From Enterobacter sp. 10-1 (GTDB lineage Bacteria > Pseudomonadota > Gammaproteobacteria > Enterobacterales > Enterobacteriaceae), in the NCBI GenBank assembly GCA_002270295.1, contig NISF01000004.1:448924-512923 (forward strand): DNA of 64,000 nucleotides. Reading direction: 5' to 3'. Made by a program: the position numbers and the translations under genes. The notes under the pieces are model-generated. The model ran no database searches. It was not told the DNA's origin and was given only the letters and a program-made list of their open reading frames with translations. Below are positions 16,406 through 23,518 of this stretch, piece by piece (within the stretch, counting starts at the first letter, position 1; every line of letters starts with the position of its first letter).

Positions 16406-17299
16406 ATGCGCATTGACGACATCGACGCCCTGTTAGCCACCGTACAGTTCTCCTCGCTGAATCAGGCGGCGGAATATCTGGGCATTACCCAGTCGGCGAT
16501 CACCCGCCGGCTGCAGCGGCTGGAGCAGACGCTGAACGTGACCCTGCTGGAGCGTCAGACCCGGCCGTTGACCCTGACCGTCGCCGGGCATCGCGTATAC
16601 GAGCAGTGCCTGACCATCAAGCGGGAAACCAAAAAGCTCTACGGGCTGCTGGACCCGGAGGCGGAGCCGCGCGGCGTTCTGCGCCTTGGCCTACCGCAGA
16701 GCGTGGCTGAAATTGCCCTCCAGCCGGCGCTGACGGCGCTGCGTCAGCAGTTCCCGCACCTCCAGCCGCAGGTGACCTGCGGCTGGAGCGGCCAGCTGCA
16801 GAAGCGTCTGGAAAGCGTCGAGCTTGACGGCGTGCTGGCGATGGGCCCGGCGCAGCAGGCCTTCGCGGAGGGCTACAGCGGGCGGCTGCTGTGTCCGCTG
16901 GATATCGTGGTGATTGCCGGCAAGAGCCTGCGCCTCTCCGCCGGGGCGCTCCGGGACTGCGCGGCGCACGGCTGGGTGCTCAACCCCGACGGCTGCGGAC
17001 TGCGGGCGGGATTGATTCGCGAGCTGCAGGCCCAGGGGCTGCGGCTACAGCTTAATACTGAAACCGCGGGGGCTCAGCTGCAGATTGGCCTGGTGGCGCA
17101 AGGGCTGGGGCTGGGCATCGTGCCCCGCGCGGCGCTGACCGCCAGCCCGTGGCGCGATGAGATTAGCATCCTGGCGCTGGCCGATTTCCAGCCCGCGGTC
17201 TGCTTATGGCAAATCAGCGCGCAGAATCTGGCTAATCTTCAGCAGCCGCTCACTTTTTTTGCCGCAAAAATCGTGCAACAGCTGGCGTCATCTGACTGA
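16406..17299 (+). CDS. LysR-family regulator of the sulfur cluster
   Basis: This 297-residue regulator has an N-terminal winged helix (residues about 1-60: SSLNQAAEYLGITQSAITRRLQRLEQTL) and a periplasmic-binding-like effector domain. It is divergent from the dioxygenase-rhodanese pair and in line with the downstream monooxygenase-transport operon. Matching operator candidates on both sides (16333 and 17320) suggest it controls both halves. The effector is unknown; sulfur-starvation regulators such as Cbl are also LysR proteins, but this is not clearly Cbl. Confidence 0.88.
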   Translation: MRIDDIDALLATVQFSSLNQAAEYLGITQSAITRRLQRLEQTLNVTLLERQTRPLTLTVAGHRVYEQCLTIKRETKKLYGLLDPEAEPRGVLRLGLPQSVAEIALQPALTALRQQFPHLQPQVTCGWSGQLQKRLESVELDGVLAMGPAQQAFAEGYSGRLLCPLDIVVIAGKSLRLSAGALRDCAAHGWVLNPDGCGLRAGLIRELQAQGLRLQLNTETAGAQLQIGLVAQGLGLGIVPRAALTASPWRDEISILALADFQPAVCLWQISAQNLANLQQPLTFFAAKIVQQLASSD

Positions 17300-17319
17300 A
17301 AAACATGCGTAATTTATCT

Positions 17320-17348
17320 AAATGCTGATTTAGCATATTAAGATATGA
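17320..17348 (+). promoter_or_regulatory. LysR operator candidate, copy 2
   Basis: AAATGC-N7-GCATAT at 17320-17338 matches copy 1 in motif and spacing (14 of 19 positions identical), and continues as GCATATTAAGATATGA. It lies about 105 bases before the monooxygenase start. Confidence 0.6.
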
Positions 17349-17443
17349 TAAAAATGCATTTTGTTCATTAAGCTCCCGTGTATAGGGTAACGATATCGCG
17401 CCGCCGCCGCGGCCAGCCCGTTACCCTGACCCAAGGAGTTTGT

Positions 17444-18529
17444 ATGAGCATTCAGTTTCTCGGCATGATCGGCCACCGTCTTGCGTCCGAAACTATCGCC
17501 CCGGCAGGGCCGATTTTTGACCGCGACTATATCGTTCGTTTTGCCCAGACTCACGAGGCCGCCGGGTTTGACCGTCTGCTGGTGGGGCATTGGTCCGATC
17601 AGCCCGATGGCTTTCTGGTAACCGCCCTGGCCGGGCTGTCGACGCAAAAAATCAGCTTCCTGCTCGCCCACCGCCCGGGTTTTGTTTCGCCAACCCTCGC
17701 CGCGCGAAAATTCGCCACCCTTGAGCATCTGCTCGGCGGCCGCCTCGCGGTGCATATTATCAGCGGCGGCAACGATGCCGAACAGCGCCGCGACGGCGAC
17801 TATCTCAATCACGACCAGCGCTATGCGCGCACCGACGCCTTCCTTGAAACGGTACGAAAAATCTGGACCGCGGAGCAGCCGGTCGATATCGCCAATGAGT
17901 TCTACCAGGCCGAGCAGGCATGGTCGGCCATTCGTCCGCTGCAAAAGCCGCATATTCCGCTCTATTTTGGCGGCTCTTCAGAAGCTGCCATTCGGGTGGC
18001 CGGTAAGCACGCCGACGTCTTTGCCCTGTGGGGAGAGTCGCTGGGGCAAACCCAGGAGACGGTTAAGCGGGTGCGGGCTGAAGCGGCAAAACATCAGCGC
18101 GAAATTGATTTCAGCGTCTCCTTCCGGCCGATTATCGCCGACAGCGAAGCGCAGGCCTGGGAAAAAGCCGAACATATTTTACACGTGGCCTCCGAGCGCG
18201 CGGCGCAGAGTGACGGTGGATTTAAAGCTAAACCGGAAAGCGTCGGCGCCCAGCGCCTGCGGGCGACGGCGGAGCAGGGGAACGTGGTGGATAAGCGCCT
18301 GTGGACCGGCATTGCGAAGCTGGTGGGCGGCGGGCATAACTCTACCGCGCTGGTGGGGACGCCGGAACAGGTTGCCGACGCGCTGCTCGATTACTACGAC
18401 CTCGGGGTCCACAACTTCCTGATCCGCGGCTTCGATCCGCTCAACGATGCGCAGGAATATGGCAAAGCGCTGCTGCCGATCGCCCGCGAAAAGGCGGCGC
18501 TGCGGGCGGCTAAGGCGCGGGTATCGTGA
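17444..18529 (+). CDS. FMN-dependent (LLM-class) monooxygenase, SsuD-like
   Basis: This 361-residue luciferase-like monooxygenase is related to alkanesulfonate monooxygenase SsuD, which cleaves C-S bonds using FMNH2 and O2 and releases sulfite. It has the TIM-barrel pattern of the family (FLLAHRPGFVSPTLAARKFATLEHLLGGRLAVHIISGG; PLYFGGSSEAAIRVAGKHADVF). The ATG at 17444 follows AAGGAG; a frame from 17378 has no ribosome site. It ends in a 4-base overlap (GTGA) with the next gene. No flavin reductase (SsuE type) is encoded nearby, so reduced flavin must come from elsewhere. The exact substrate is not known. Confidence 0.85.
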   Translation: MSIQFLGMIGHRLASETIAPAGPIFDRDYIVRFAQTHEAAGFDRLLVGHWSDQPDGFLVTALAGLSTQKISFLLAHRPGFVSPTLAARKFATLEHLLGGRLAVHIISGGNDAEQRRDGDYLNHDQRYARTDAFLETVRKIWTAEQPVDIANEFYQAEQAWSAIRPLQKPHIPLYFGGSSEAAIRVAGKHADVFALWGESLGQTQETVKRVRAEAAKHQREIDFSVSFRPIIADSEAQAWEKAEHILHVASERAAQSDGGFKAKPESVGAQRLRATAEQGNVVDKRLWTGIAKLVGGGHNSTALVGTPEQVADALLDYYDLGVHNFLIRGFDPLNDAQEYGKALLPIAREKAALRAAKARVS

Positions 18530-19689
18530 GCTATCCTCCCCAGGCTCCGCCTCGGCCGGCGGCCAGCTGGCCGCAGCGGCTGACGGATATCCGCCGGCAG
18601 ATGGCGGAACGGGCGGCAGAACTTGACCGCAGCGGCGAATTCCCCCGGCACAACCTCGACCTGCTGCGACAGGAAGGCTTTCTGAGCCTGGCGACGCCGC
18701 GGCGCTACGGCGGCGCGCAGGCGGACCTGCTGCAGCTGCAGGAGGCGATTTCCGCCATCGCGTGGGGGGAACCGGCGACGGCGCTGATCGTCTGTATGCA
18801 GTATCTGCACCATCTGCGGCTGGCGGAGAGCGATGGCTGGACGGAGCCGCTGCGCGAACGGGTCTTTCGCGATGCCGTCGAGCGCGGCGGCCTCATCAAC
18901 AGCCTGCGCGTTGAACCAGAGCTCGGTTCCCCGGCGCGCGGCGGCCTGCCGCAAACGATCGCCACCCGTACCGCGCAAGGCTGGCGGCTTAACGGCCACA
19001 AGCTCTATACCACCGGCGTTGAGGGGCTGAGCTGGCTGGCCGTCTGGGCGCGGAGCGATGACCCCGACCCGCTGGTGGGGACCTGGCTGGTGCCGGCTAA
19101 AAGTGACGGTGTCACTATCGTCAGGAGCTGGGATCACGCGGGAATGCGCGCCACCGGCAGCCATGAAGCGATCTTCAGCAACGTGCTGCTGGCGCCGGAG
19201 AGCGCGGTGGAGACCTGGCCTGCGGCGACGCCGCCGGGGCCGAATGCCGAACAGACGCGGCTGTTTGCCAACCGCCACGCGGCGCTGCTGGCGGCAATTT
19301 ACGACAGCGTCGCCCGCGCCGCGCGCGACTGGCTGCTGGGCTGGCTGCGTTCACGTATCCCTGGAAGCCTTGGGCAGCCGCTAAGCCAGCTGCCGCGGGT
19401 GCAGGAAAAAGTAGGGCAGATCGAGAGCGCGCTGCTAACCAACCGCTGCCTGCTGCAGCGGGCGGCCGCGCTGGGGTTTACCGCCGCTGAAGCCAATCTG
19501 GCGAAGGTGACCATCACCGACAACGCCATTCTGGCGGTAGGCCTGGCGCTGGAGCTCACCGGCAATCACGGGCTCAGCCGCCAGCATCCTCTGGAGCGCC
19601 ACTACCGCAACGTGCTGTGCGGACGGGTGCACACGCCGCAGAGCGACAGCGCCTGGCAGGCGGCGGGTAAACAGGCTTTTCAATTATAA
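18526..19689 (+). CDS. Acyl-CoA dehydrogenase-family flavoprotein (SfnB/DszC-like)
   Basis: This 387-residue protein has the acyl-CoA dehydrogenase fold: helical N-terminus (LDLLRQEGFLSLATPRRYGG), central beta domain (GWRLNGHKLYTTGVEG) and helical C-terminus (NHGLSRQHPLERHYRN). In sulfur-scavenging operons such relatives act as flavin-dependent monooxygenases of organosulfur compounds and not in fatty-acid oxidation. The GTG start at 18526 overlaps the preceding TGA by four bases, so translation is coupled with the LLM monooxygenase. The pair may act in sequence on one compound. This is inferred from context. Confidence 0.82.
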   Translation: MSYPPQAPPRPAASWPQRLTDIRRQMAERAAELDRSGEFPRHNLDLLRQEGFLSLATPRRYGGAQADLLQLQEAISAIAWGEPATALIVCMQYLHHLRLAESDGWTEPLRERVFRDAVERGGLINSLRVEPELGSPARGGLPQTIATRTAQGWRLNGHKLYTTGVEGLSWLAVWARSDDPDPLVGTWLVPAKSDGVTIVRSWDHAGMRATGSHEAIFSNVLLAPESAVETWPAATPPGPNAEQTRLFANRHAALLAAIYDSVARAARDWLLGWLRSRIPGSLGQPLSQLPRVQEKVGQIESALLTNRCLLQRAAALGFTAAEANLAKVTITDNAILAVGLALELTGNHGLSRQHPLERHYRNVLCGRVHTPQSDSAWQAAGKQAFQL

Positions 19690-19700
19690 GGATAATCACC

Positions 19701-20675
19701 ATGCGCGAACGAAAGAGAACACCTTTAGCCGCGGCGCTAATGCTGCTGGCGCTGAGCGGCTATGCGGCGGCGCAGGAGCGCGTCACGCTGCGCATTGCCG
19801 ATCAAAAAGGCGGCATGCGCTCGCAGCTTGAAGCTGCGAATGCGCTGCAGAACCTGAATTACGACATCAAGTGGGCGGAGTTTCCCGCCGCCGCGCCGCT
19901 GGCCGAAGCGCTGAACGCCGGTGCGGTTGATGCCGGGATTATCGGCGATGCGCCGCTGCTGTTCGCCCTCGCCAACGGCGCGCCGGTAAAAGCGATCGCC
20001 GTCGATAAGAGCAACCCCGCCGGCACCGCGGTGCTGGTCTCTCCGGGCAGCCCGCTGAAAAGCGCGGCGGACTTAAAGGGCAAACGCATCGCTACCGGGA
20101 AGGGGTCCATCGGCCACTTTGTCGCCCTCAAAGCGCTGGAGCAGGCGGGGATATCGCCCAGGGACGTGCAGTGGGTCTTCCTCGGCCCGGTTGATGCCAA
20201 AGTGGCATTGCTCAACGGGTCGGTGGATGCCTGGGCGACCTGGGAGCCCTACACCACCCAACTGGTGAAAACCGCCGAGGGGCAAATTCTGGTCAGCGGC
20301 AAGGGGCTGCTGCCCGGCAATACCTTCCTTGCTGCCACCGACGCCAGCCTCAAGGACCCGGCTAAACGGGCGGCGCTGCAGGATTATCTGCATCGCCTGG
20401 CGGGAGCGGAGCGCTGGGCCTATGCCAATCTGGACAGCTACGGCAAAACCCTCGGCGAGATTATCCGTTTTCCAGCGGATATCGCCCGGGCGCAGTTCGC
20501 TAACCGGCAATCGCAGTGGCAGCGCCTGGACTCGCGCATCGTCGCCCAGCAGCAGGCCACCGCCGATTTTTATCAGGCCAACGGGCTGATTCGCGCCAGG
20601 CTGGACGTCACGCCGACGTTTGATGACGGCTTTACCGTGCCTGCGCAAGCCGCTCAGCAGGAGACCACGCCATGA
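19701..20675 (+). CDS. Aliphatic sulfonate-type ABC substrate-binding protein (SsuA-like)
   Basis: This 324-residue periplasmic binding protein has a Sec signal peptide ending near YAAAQ (residue ~25). The SsuA/TauA family pattern is clear: WAEFPAAAPLAEALNAGAVDAGIIGDAP, then KGKRIATGKGSIGHFVALKAL and WATWEPYTTQLV. It is the first of two binding proteins in this operon, 11 bases after the flavoprotein gene and overlapping the next gene by four bases (ATGA). The ligand is probably a sulfonate or related sulfur compound. Confidence 0.88.
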   Translation: MRERKRTPLAAALMLLALSGYAAAQERVTLRIADQKGGMRSQLEAANALQNLNYDIKWAEFPAAAPLAEALNAGAVDAGIIGDAPLLFALANGAPVKAIAVDKSNPAGTAVLVSPGSPLKSAADLKGKRIATGKGSIGHFVALKALEQAGISPRDVQWVFLGPVDAKVALLNGSVDAWATWEPYTTQLVKTAEGQILVSGKGLLPGNTFLAATDASLKDPAKRAALQDYLHRLAGAERWAYANLDSYGKTLGEIIRFPADIARAQFANRQSQWQRLDSRIVAQQQATADFYQANGLIRARLDVTPTFDDGFTVPAQAAQQETTP

Positions 20676-21709
20676 TCCAGCACTCTTTTTCACGCCGTCG
20701 TTTTCTACGGCTGAGCGCCGGCACGGCGCTGGCGGCAACGGCCTGGCCGCTGTGGGCGCATGATATGGCGGCGATGCCCGCAGAGGGCGAAAACCTGGCG
20801 CTGCGCCTGGCCGAACCGTACAAAATCAAGCTGGCGATCAACAAAAGCGCGGTGTGCCTTGCCCCGGTCGCGGTGGCCGAGCAGCAGAAGTTTTTCAGTA
20901 AGTACAACCTCGACGTGGAGTTCGTCAATTTTGGTAATTCGACCGACGTTCTGCTGGAGGCGATAGCCACCGGCAAGGCGGACGCCGGCGTCGGGATGGC
21001 GCTGCGCTGGCTGAAGGCGCTGGAGCAGGGTTTTGACGTCAAGCTCACCGCCGGGACGCACGGCGGCTGCCTGAATCTGCTGACGGCAAAAAATTCGCCG
21101 TTTGGCGGCCTGGAGAGCCTGAAAGGGCAGACTATCGGGGTGACCGATATGGCCGGCCCGGATAAAAACTTCTTCGCCATTTTGCTCAAGCGTCACGGGA
21201 TCGACCCGCTAAGCGACGTGCAGTGGAAGGTGTATCCCGCCGATTTGCTGAGCGTGGCGCTCGATAAACGCGAGATTGCCGCCATCAGCGGCAGCGAACC
21301 CTTCAGCTACCGCCTGCTGGCGACCGGAAAGTATCAGCTGATCGCCAGCAATATGAGCGGGGATTATGCCGACCTCAGCTGCTGCGTGCTGGGGGTTAGC
21401 GGATCGCTGGCGCGGGACCACAAGCCGGCGGCCGCCGCGCTGACCCAGGCCATTCTGGAGGCGCATAGCTACGCTTCGGCCCATCCGCAAAGCGTGGCGC
21501 AGGCGTTTATGGCCCACGCGCTAAATACCAATGAAACCGAGGTCTCGGGGATCCTCCACGGCCAGGGCCACGGCCACCACGCCGTCGGCGAGGCGTTCGT
21601 GAAAGAGCTGACCCAGTACGCTATTGACCTGCAGCGTGTGCAGGTGATCAAGCCCGGGACCGATCCCCATCAGTTTGCGGAGAGTATTTATGCCAACGTA
21701 TTCGCCTGA
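20672..21709 (+). CDS. NitT/TauT-family substrate-binding protein with Tat signal
   Basis: This 345-residue second binding protein of the operon carries a twin-arginine signal (SRRRFLRLSAGTALAATAWPLWA), so it is probably exported folded, perhaps with a bound cofactor or metal. A His-rich stretch HGQGHGHHAVGE near residue 292 could bind metal. The family motif LLEAIATGKADAGVGMALRWLKALEQG is present. It overlaps the SsuA-like gene by 4 bases and the permease by 20. Two different binding proteins sharing one permease suggest a widened substrate range, or a non-transport role for this one. Confidence 0.85.
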   Translation: MIQHSFSRRRFLRLSAGTALAATAWPLWAHDMAAMPAEGENLALRLAEPYKIKLAINKSAVCLAPVAVAEQQKFFSKYNLDVEFVNFGNSTDVLLEAIATGKADAGVGMALRWLKALEQGFDVKLTAGTHGGCLNLLTAKNSPFGGLESLKGQTIGVTDMAGPDKNFFAILLKRHGIDPLSDVQWKVYPADLLSVALDKREIAAISGSEPFSYRLLATGKYQLIASNMSGDYADLSCCVLGVSGSLARDHKPAAAALTQAILEAHSYASAHPQSVAQAFMAHALNTNETEVSGILHGQGHGHHAVGEAFVKELTQYAIDLQRVQVIKPGTDPHQFAESIYANVFA

Positions 21710-22685
21710 GCAGGCGCTGTCGCGGCCGCGGGCGGGCGGTCCGCTGTGGGCTGAAGGCCTGCTGGCCGCCGCGCTGTGGCTGGCGGGCGGGCTTTTTACC
21801 CTCAGGTGGCCGGATGCCGGGCGACGCTGGCCCTACAGCGAAGGCTGGGCAATGGCGCAGTTCGCGATAGCCGGCGGGCTGCTGCTGCTGGCGCTGAGCT
21901 ACCGCTACTGGCGCCAGCGGGGCGGGCGTCTGCAGCATGCCGGGAAATGGCTGGCGCTGCTGCCGGTGCTGTTCGGCCTGTGGGAGTGGCTGACGGCGAA
22001 ATCCGCGCTCCTGCCGGTACCGTTTTTTGCCCCGCCGCAGGCGCTGATCGAAGTTCTGTATGACGACTGGCCGCGCCTGCTGGATAGCCTGCTGCACTCG
22101 CTGGGCCTGCTGAGCCTTGGGGTGCTGCTCGGGACATCCAGCGGCTTTATCAGCGGACTGGCCATTGGCTGGTCGCAGCGCATTGGCTACTGGCTGCATC
22201 CGGTGCTGCGCCTGCTCGGGCCGGTGCCGTCAACGGCGCTGCTGCCGCTGTGCCTGTTTATCTTCCCTTCCAGCTTCGGGGCCAGCGTCTTTTTAATTGC
22301 CCTCAGCACCTGGTTTCCGGTCACCGTTTTGACGTGGTCCGGGGTGATGAGTATCGACAAAGCCTGGTACGACGTGGCGCGCACGCTGGGAGCCAGCCAG
22401 CGCTTTCTGATCCTGCGGGTGGCCATTCCCGCCGCGCTGCCGAACGTCTTCGTCGGGCTGTTTATGGGGTTAGGTGCCTCGTTTTCGGTGCTGATCGTCG
22501 CTGAGATGGTGGGCGTCAAATCCGGGATCGGCTTTTATCTGCAGTGGGCGCAGGGCTGGGCGGCCTACCCCAACATGTACGCCGCGCTGCTGGTGATGGC
22601 CTTTCTCTGTTCCGGCCTGATTAGCGGACTGTTTATTTTGCGCGACCGGCTGCTGAGCTGGCAGCGAGGAGGCATGACATGGTAA
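21690..22685 (+). CDS. ABC transporter permease, SsuC/TauC type with N-terminal extension
   Basis: This is an inner-membrane permease of 331 residues, longer than SsuC (about 260). The extra N-terminal part (about 1-90) carries two or more hydrophobic segments. The BPD_transp_1 core follows, with the EAA-like loop DVARTLGASQRFLILRVAIPAALP. The ATG at 21690 is preceded by GCGGAGAG; a TTG at 21675 is an alternative. It overlaps the upstream gene by 20 bases and the ATPase gene by 7. Confidence 0.87.
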   Translation: MPTYSPEQALSRPRAGGPLWAEGLLAAALWLAGGLFTLRWPDAGRRWPYSEGWAMAQFAIAGGLLLLALSYRYWRQRGGRLQHAGKWLALLPVLFGLWEWLTAKSALLPVPFFAPPQALIEVLYDDWPRLLDSLLHSLGLLSLGVLLGTSSGFISGLAIGWSQRIGYWLHPVLRLLGPVPSTALLPLCLFIFPSSFGASVFLIALSTWFPVTVLTWSGVMSIDKAWYDVARTLGASQRFLILRVAIPAALPNVFVGLFMGLGASFSVLIVAEMVGVKSGIGFYLQWAQGWAAYPNMYAALLVMAFLCSGLISGLFILRDRLLSWQRGGMTW

Positions 22686-23455
22686 CGACCACGGCAACGC
22701 CGGCCGGTGCGGCCATCGACATCGCCCATCTGAGCCACGCCTTCGCGCTGGGCAGGCAGACGGTGCCGGTGCTGGAGAATATCAGCCTGCAGCTGCGCCC
22801 CGGAGAGAGCGTGGCGCTGCTTGGGCCGTCGGGCTGCGGTAAATCCACCCTGCTGCGGCTGCTGGCGGGGCTGGAGGCGCTGCAAAGCGGCCAGGTGCAG
22901 ATCGATGACCGCCGCATGGGGGCTCCGGGGCCGGAGCGGATCCTGGTGTTTCAGGACCCGACCCTCTATCCGTGGCTGACGGTGCGGCAAAATGTGCTGC
23001 TCGGGCCGCAGGCGCAGGGGAGAAAAGGGCTGGAGCCAAAGGCCGACGCGCTGATTGCGCGGATGGGGCTTGAGGCGTTTAGCGCCGCCTGGCCGCGTCA
23101 GCTCTCCGGCGGGATGGCCCAGCGGGCGGCGCTGGCGCGGGCGCTGCTCAACGAGCCGCGGCTGCTGCTGCTCGATGAACCCTTAGGCAAGCTGGATTCC
23201 CTGACGCGCATCAGCATGCAGCGCGAGCTTATCTCGCTCTGGCAGCAGCAGGGCTATACCAGCCTGCTGGTGACGCACGATATTGAAGAGGCGCTGCTGC
23301 TGTGCGAAAGGGTGCTGGTGATGTCGCCGCGTCCGGGGCGAATTATTGCCGAATTTACGCTGCCGCTGCCCTTTCCGCGCCACCGCGATAATCCGCAGCT
23401 GGTTGGTCATCGGCAGGACATTTTGCGCATCCTGGGCCAGGCGGAGGACTGGTAA
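22679..23455 (+). CDS. ABC transporter ATPase, SsuB/TauB type
   Basis: This 258-residue nucleotide-binding subunit has Walker A GPSGCGKST (residues about 43-51), signature LSGGMAQR and Walker B LLLLDEP, followed by VTHDIEEALLL. It completes the organosulfur importer with the upstream permease and two binding proteins. Its start overlaps the permease end (ATGACATGGTAA). Confidence 0.9.
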   Translation: MVTTTATPAGAAIDIAHLSHAFALGRQTVPVLENISLQLRPGESVALLGPSGCGKSTLLRLLAGLEALQSGQVQIDDRRMGAPGPERILVFQDPTLYPWLTVRQNVLLGPQAQGRKGLEPKADALIARMGLEAFSAAWPRQLSGGMAQRAALARALLNEPRLLLLDEPLGKLDSLTRISMQRELISLWQQQGYTSLLVTHDIEEALLLCERVLVMSPRPGRIIAEFTLPLPFPRHRDNPQLVGHRQDILRILGQAEDW

Positions 23456-23469
23456 GATTGGCGATGGGG

Positions 23470-23512
23470 AGCGTCTCCCGGCGGCAACGTTGCGCTGCGC
23501 CGGGAGAGCGTC
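23470..23512. terminator. Bidirectional hairpin between ATPase and TonB-receptor genes
   Basis: A 10-base perfect inverted repeat TCTCCCGGCG (23474-23483) and CGCCGGGAGA (23498-23507) separates the two convergent genes. The loop contains a smaller palindrome GCAACGTTGC. There is no strong T run, so termination strength is uncertain. Confidence 0.55.
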
Positions 23513-23518
23513 AGGCGC

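Noticed and set aside
18526-19689. Fatty-acid beta-oxidation acyl-CoA dehydrogenase
   Set aside because: The gene is translationally coupled to an LLM monooxygenase and a sulfonate-type importer, and no other beta-oxidation gene is near.
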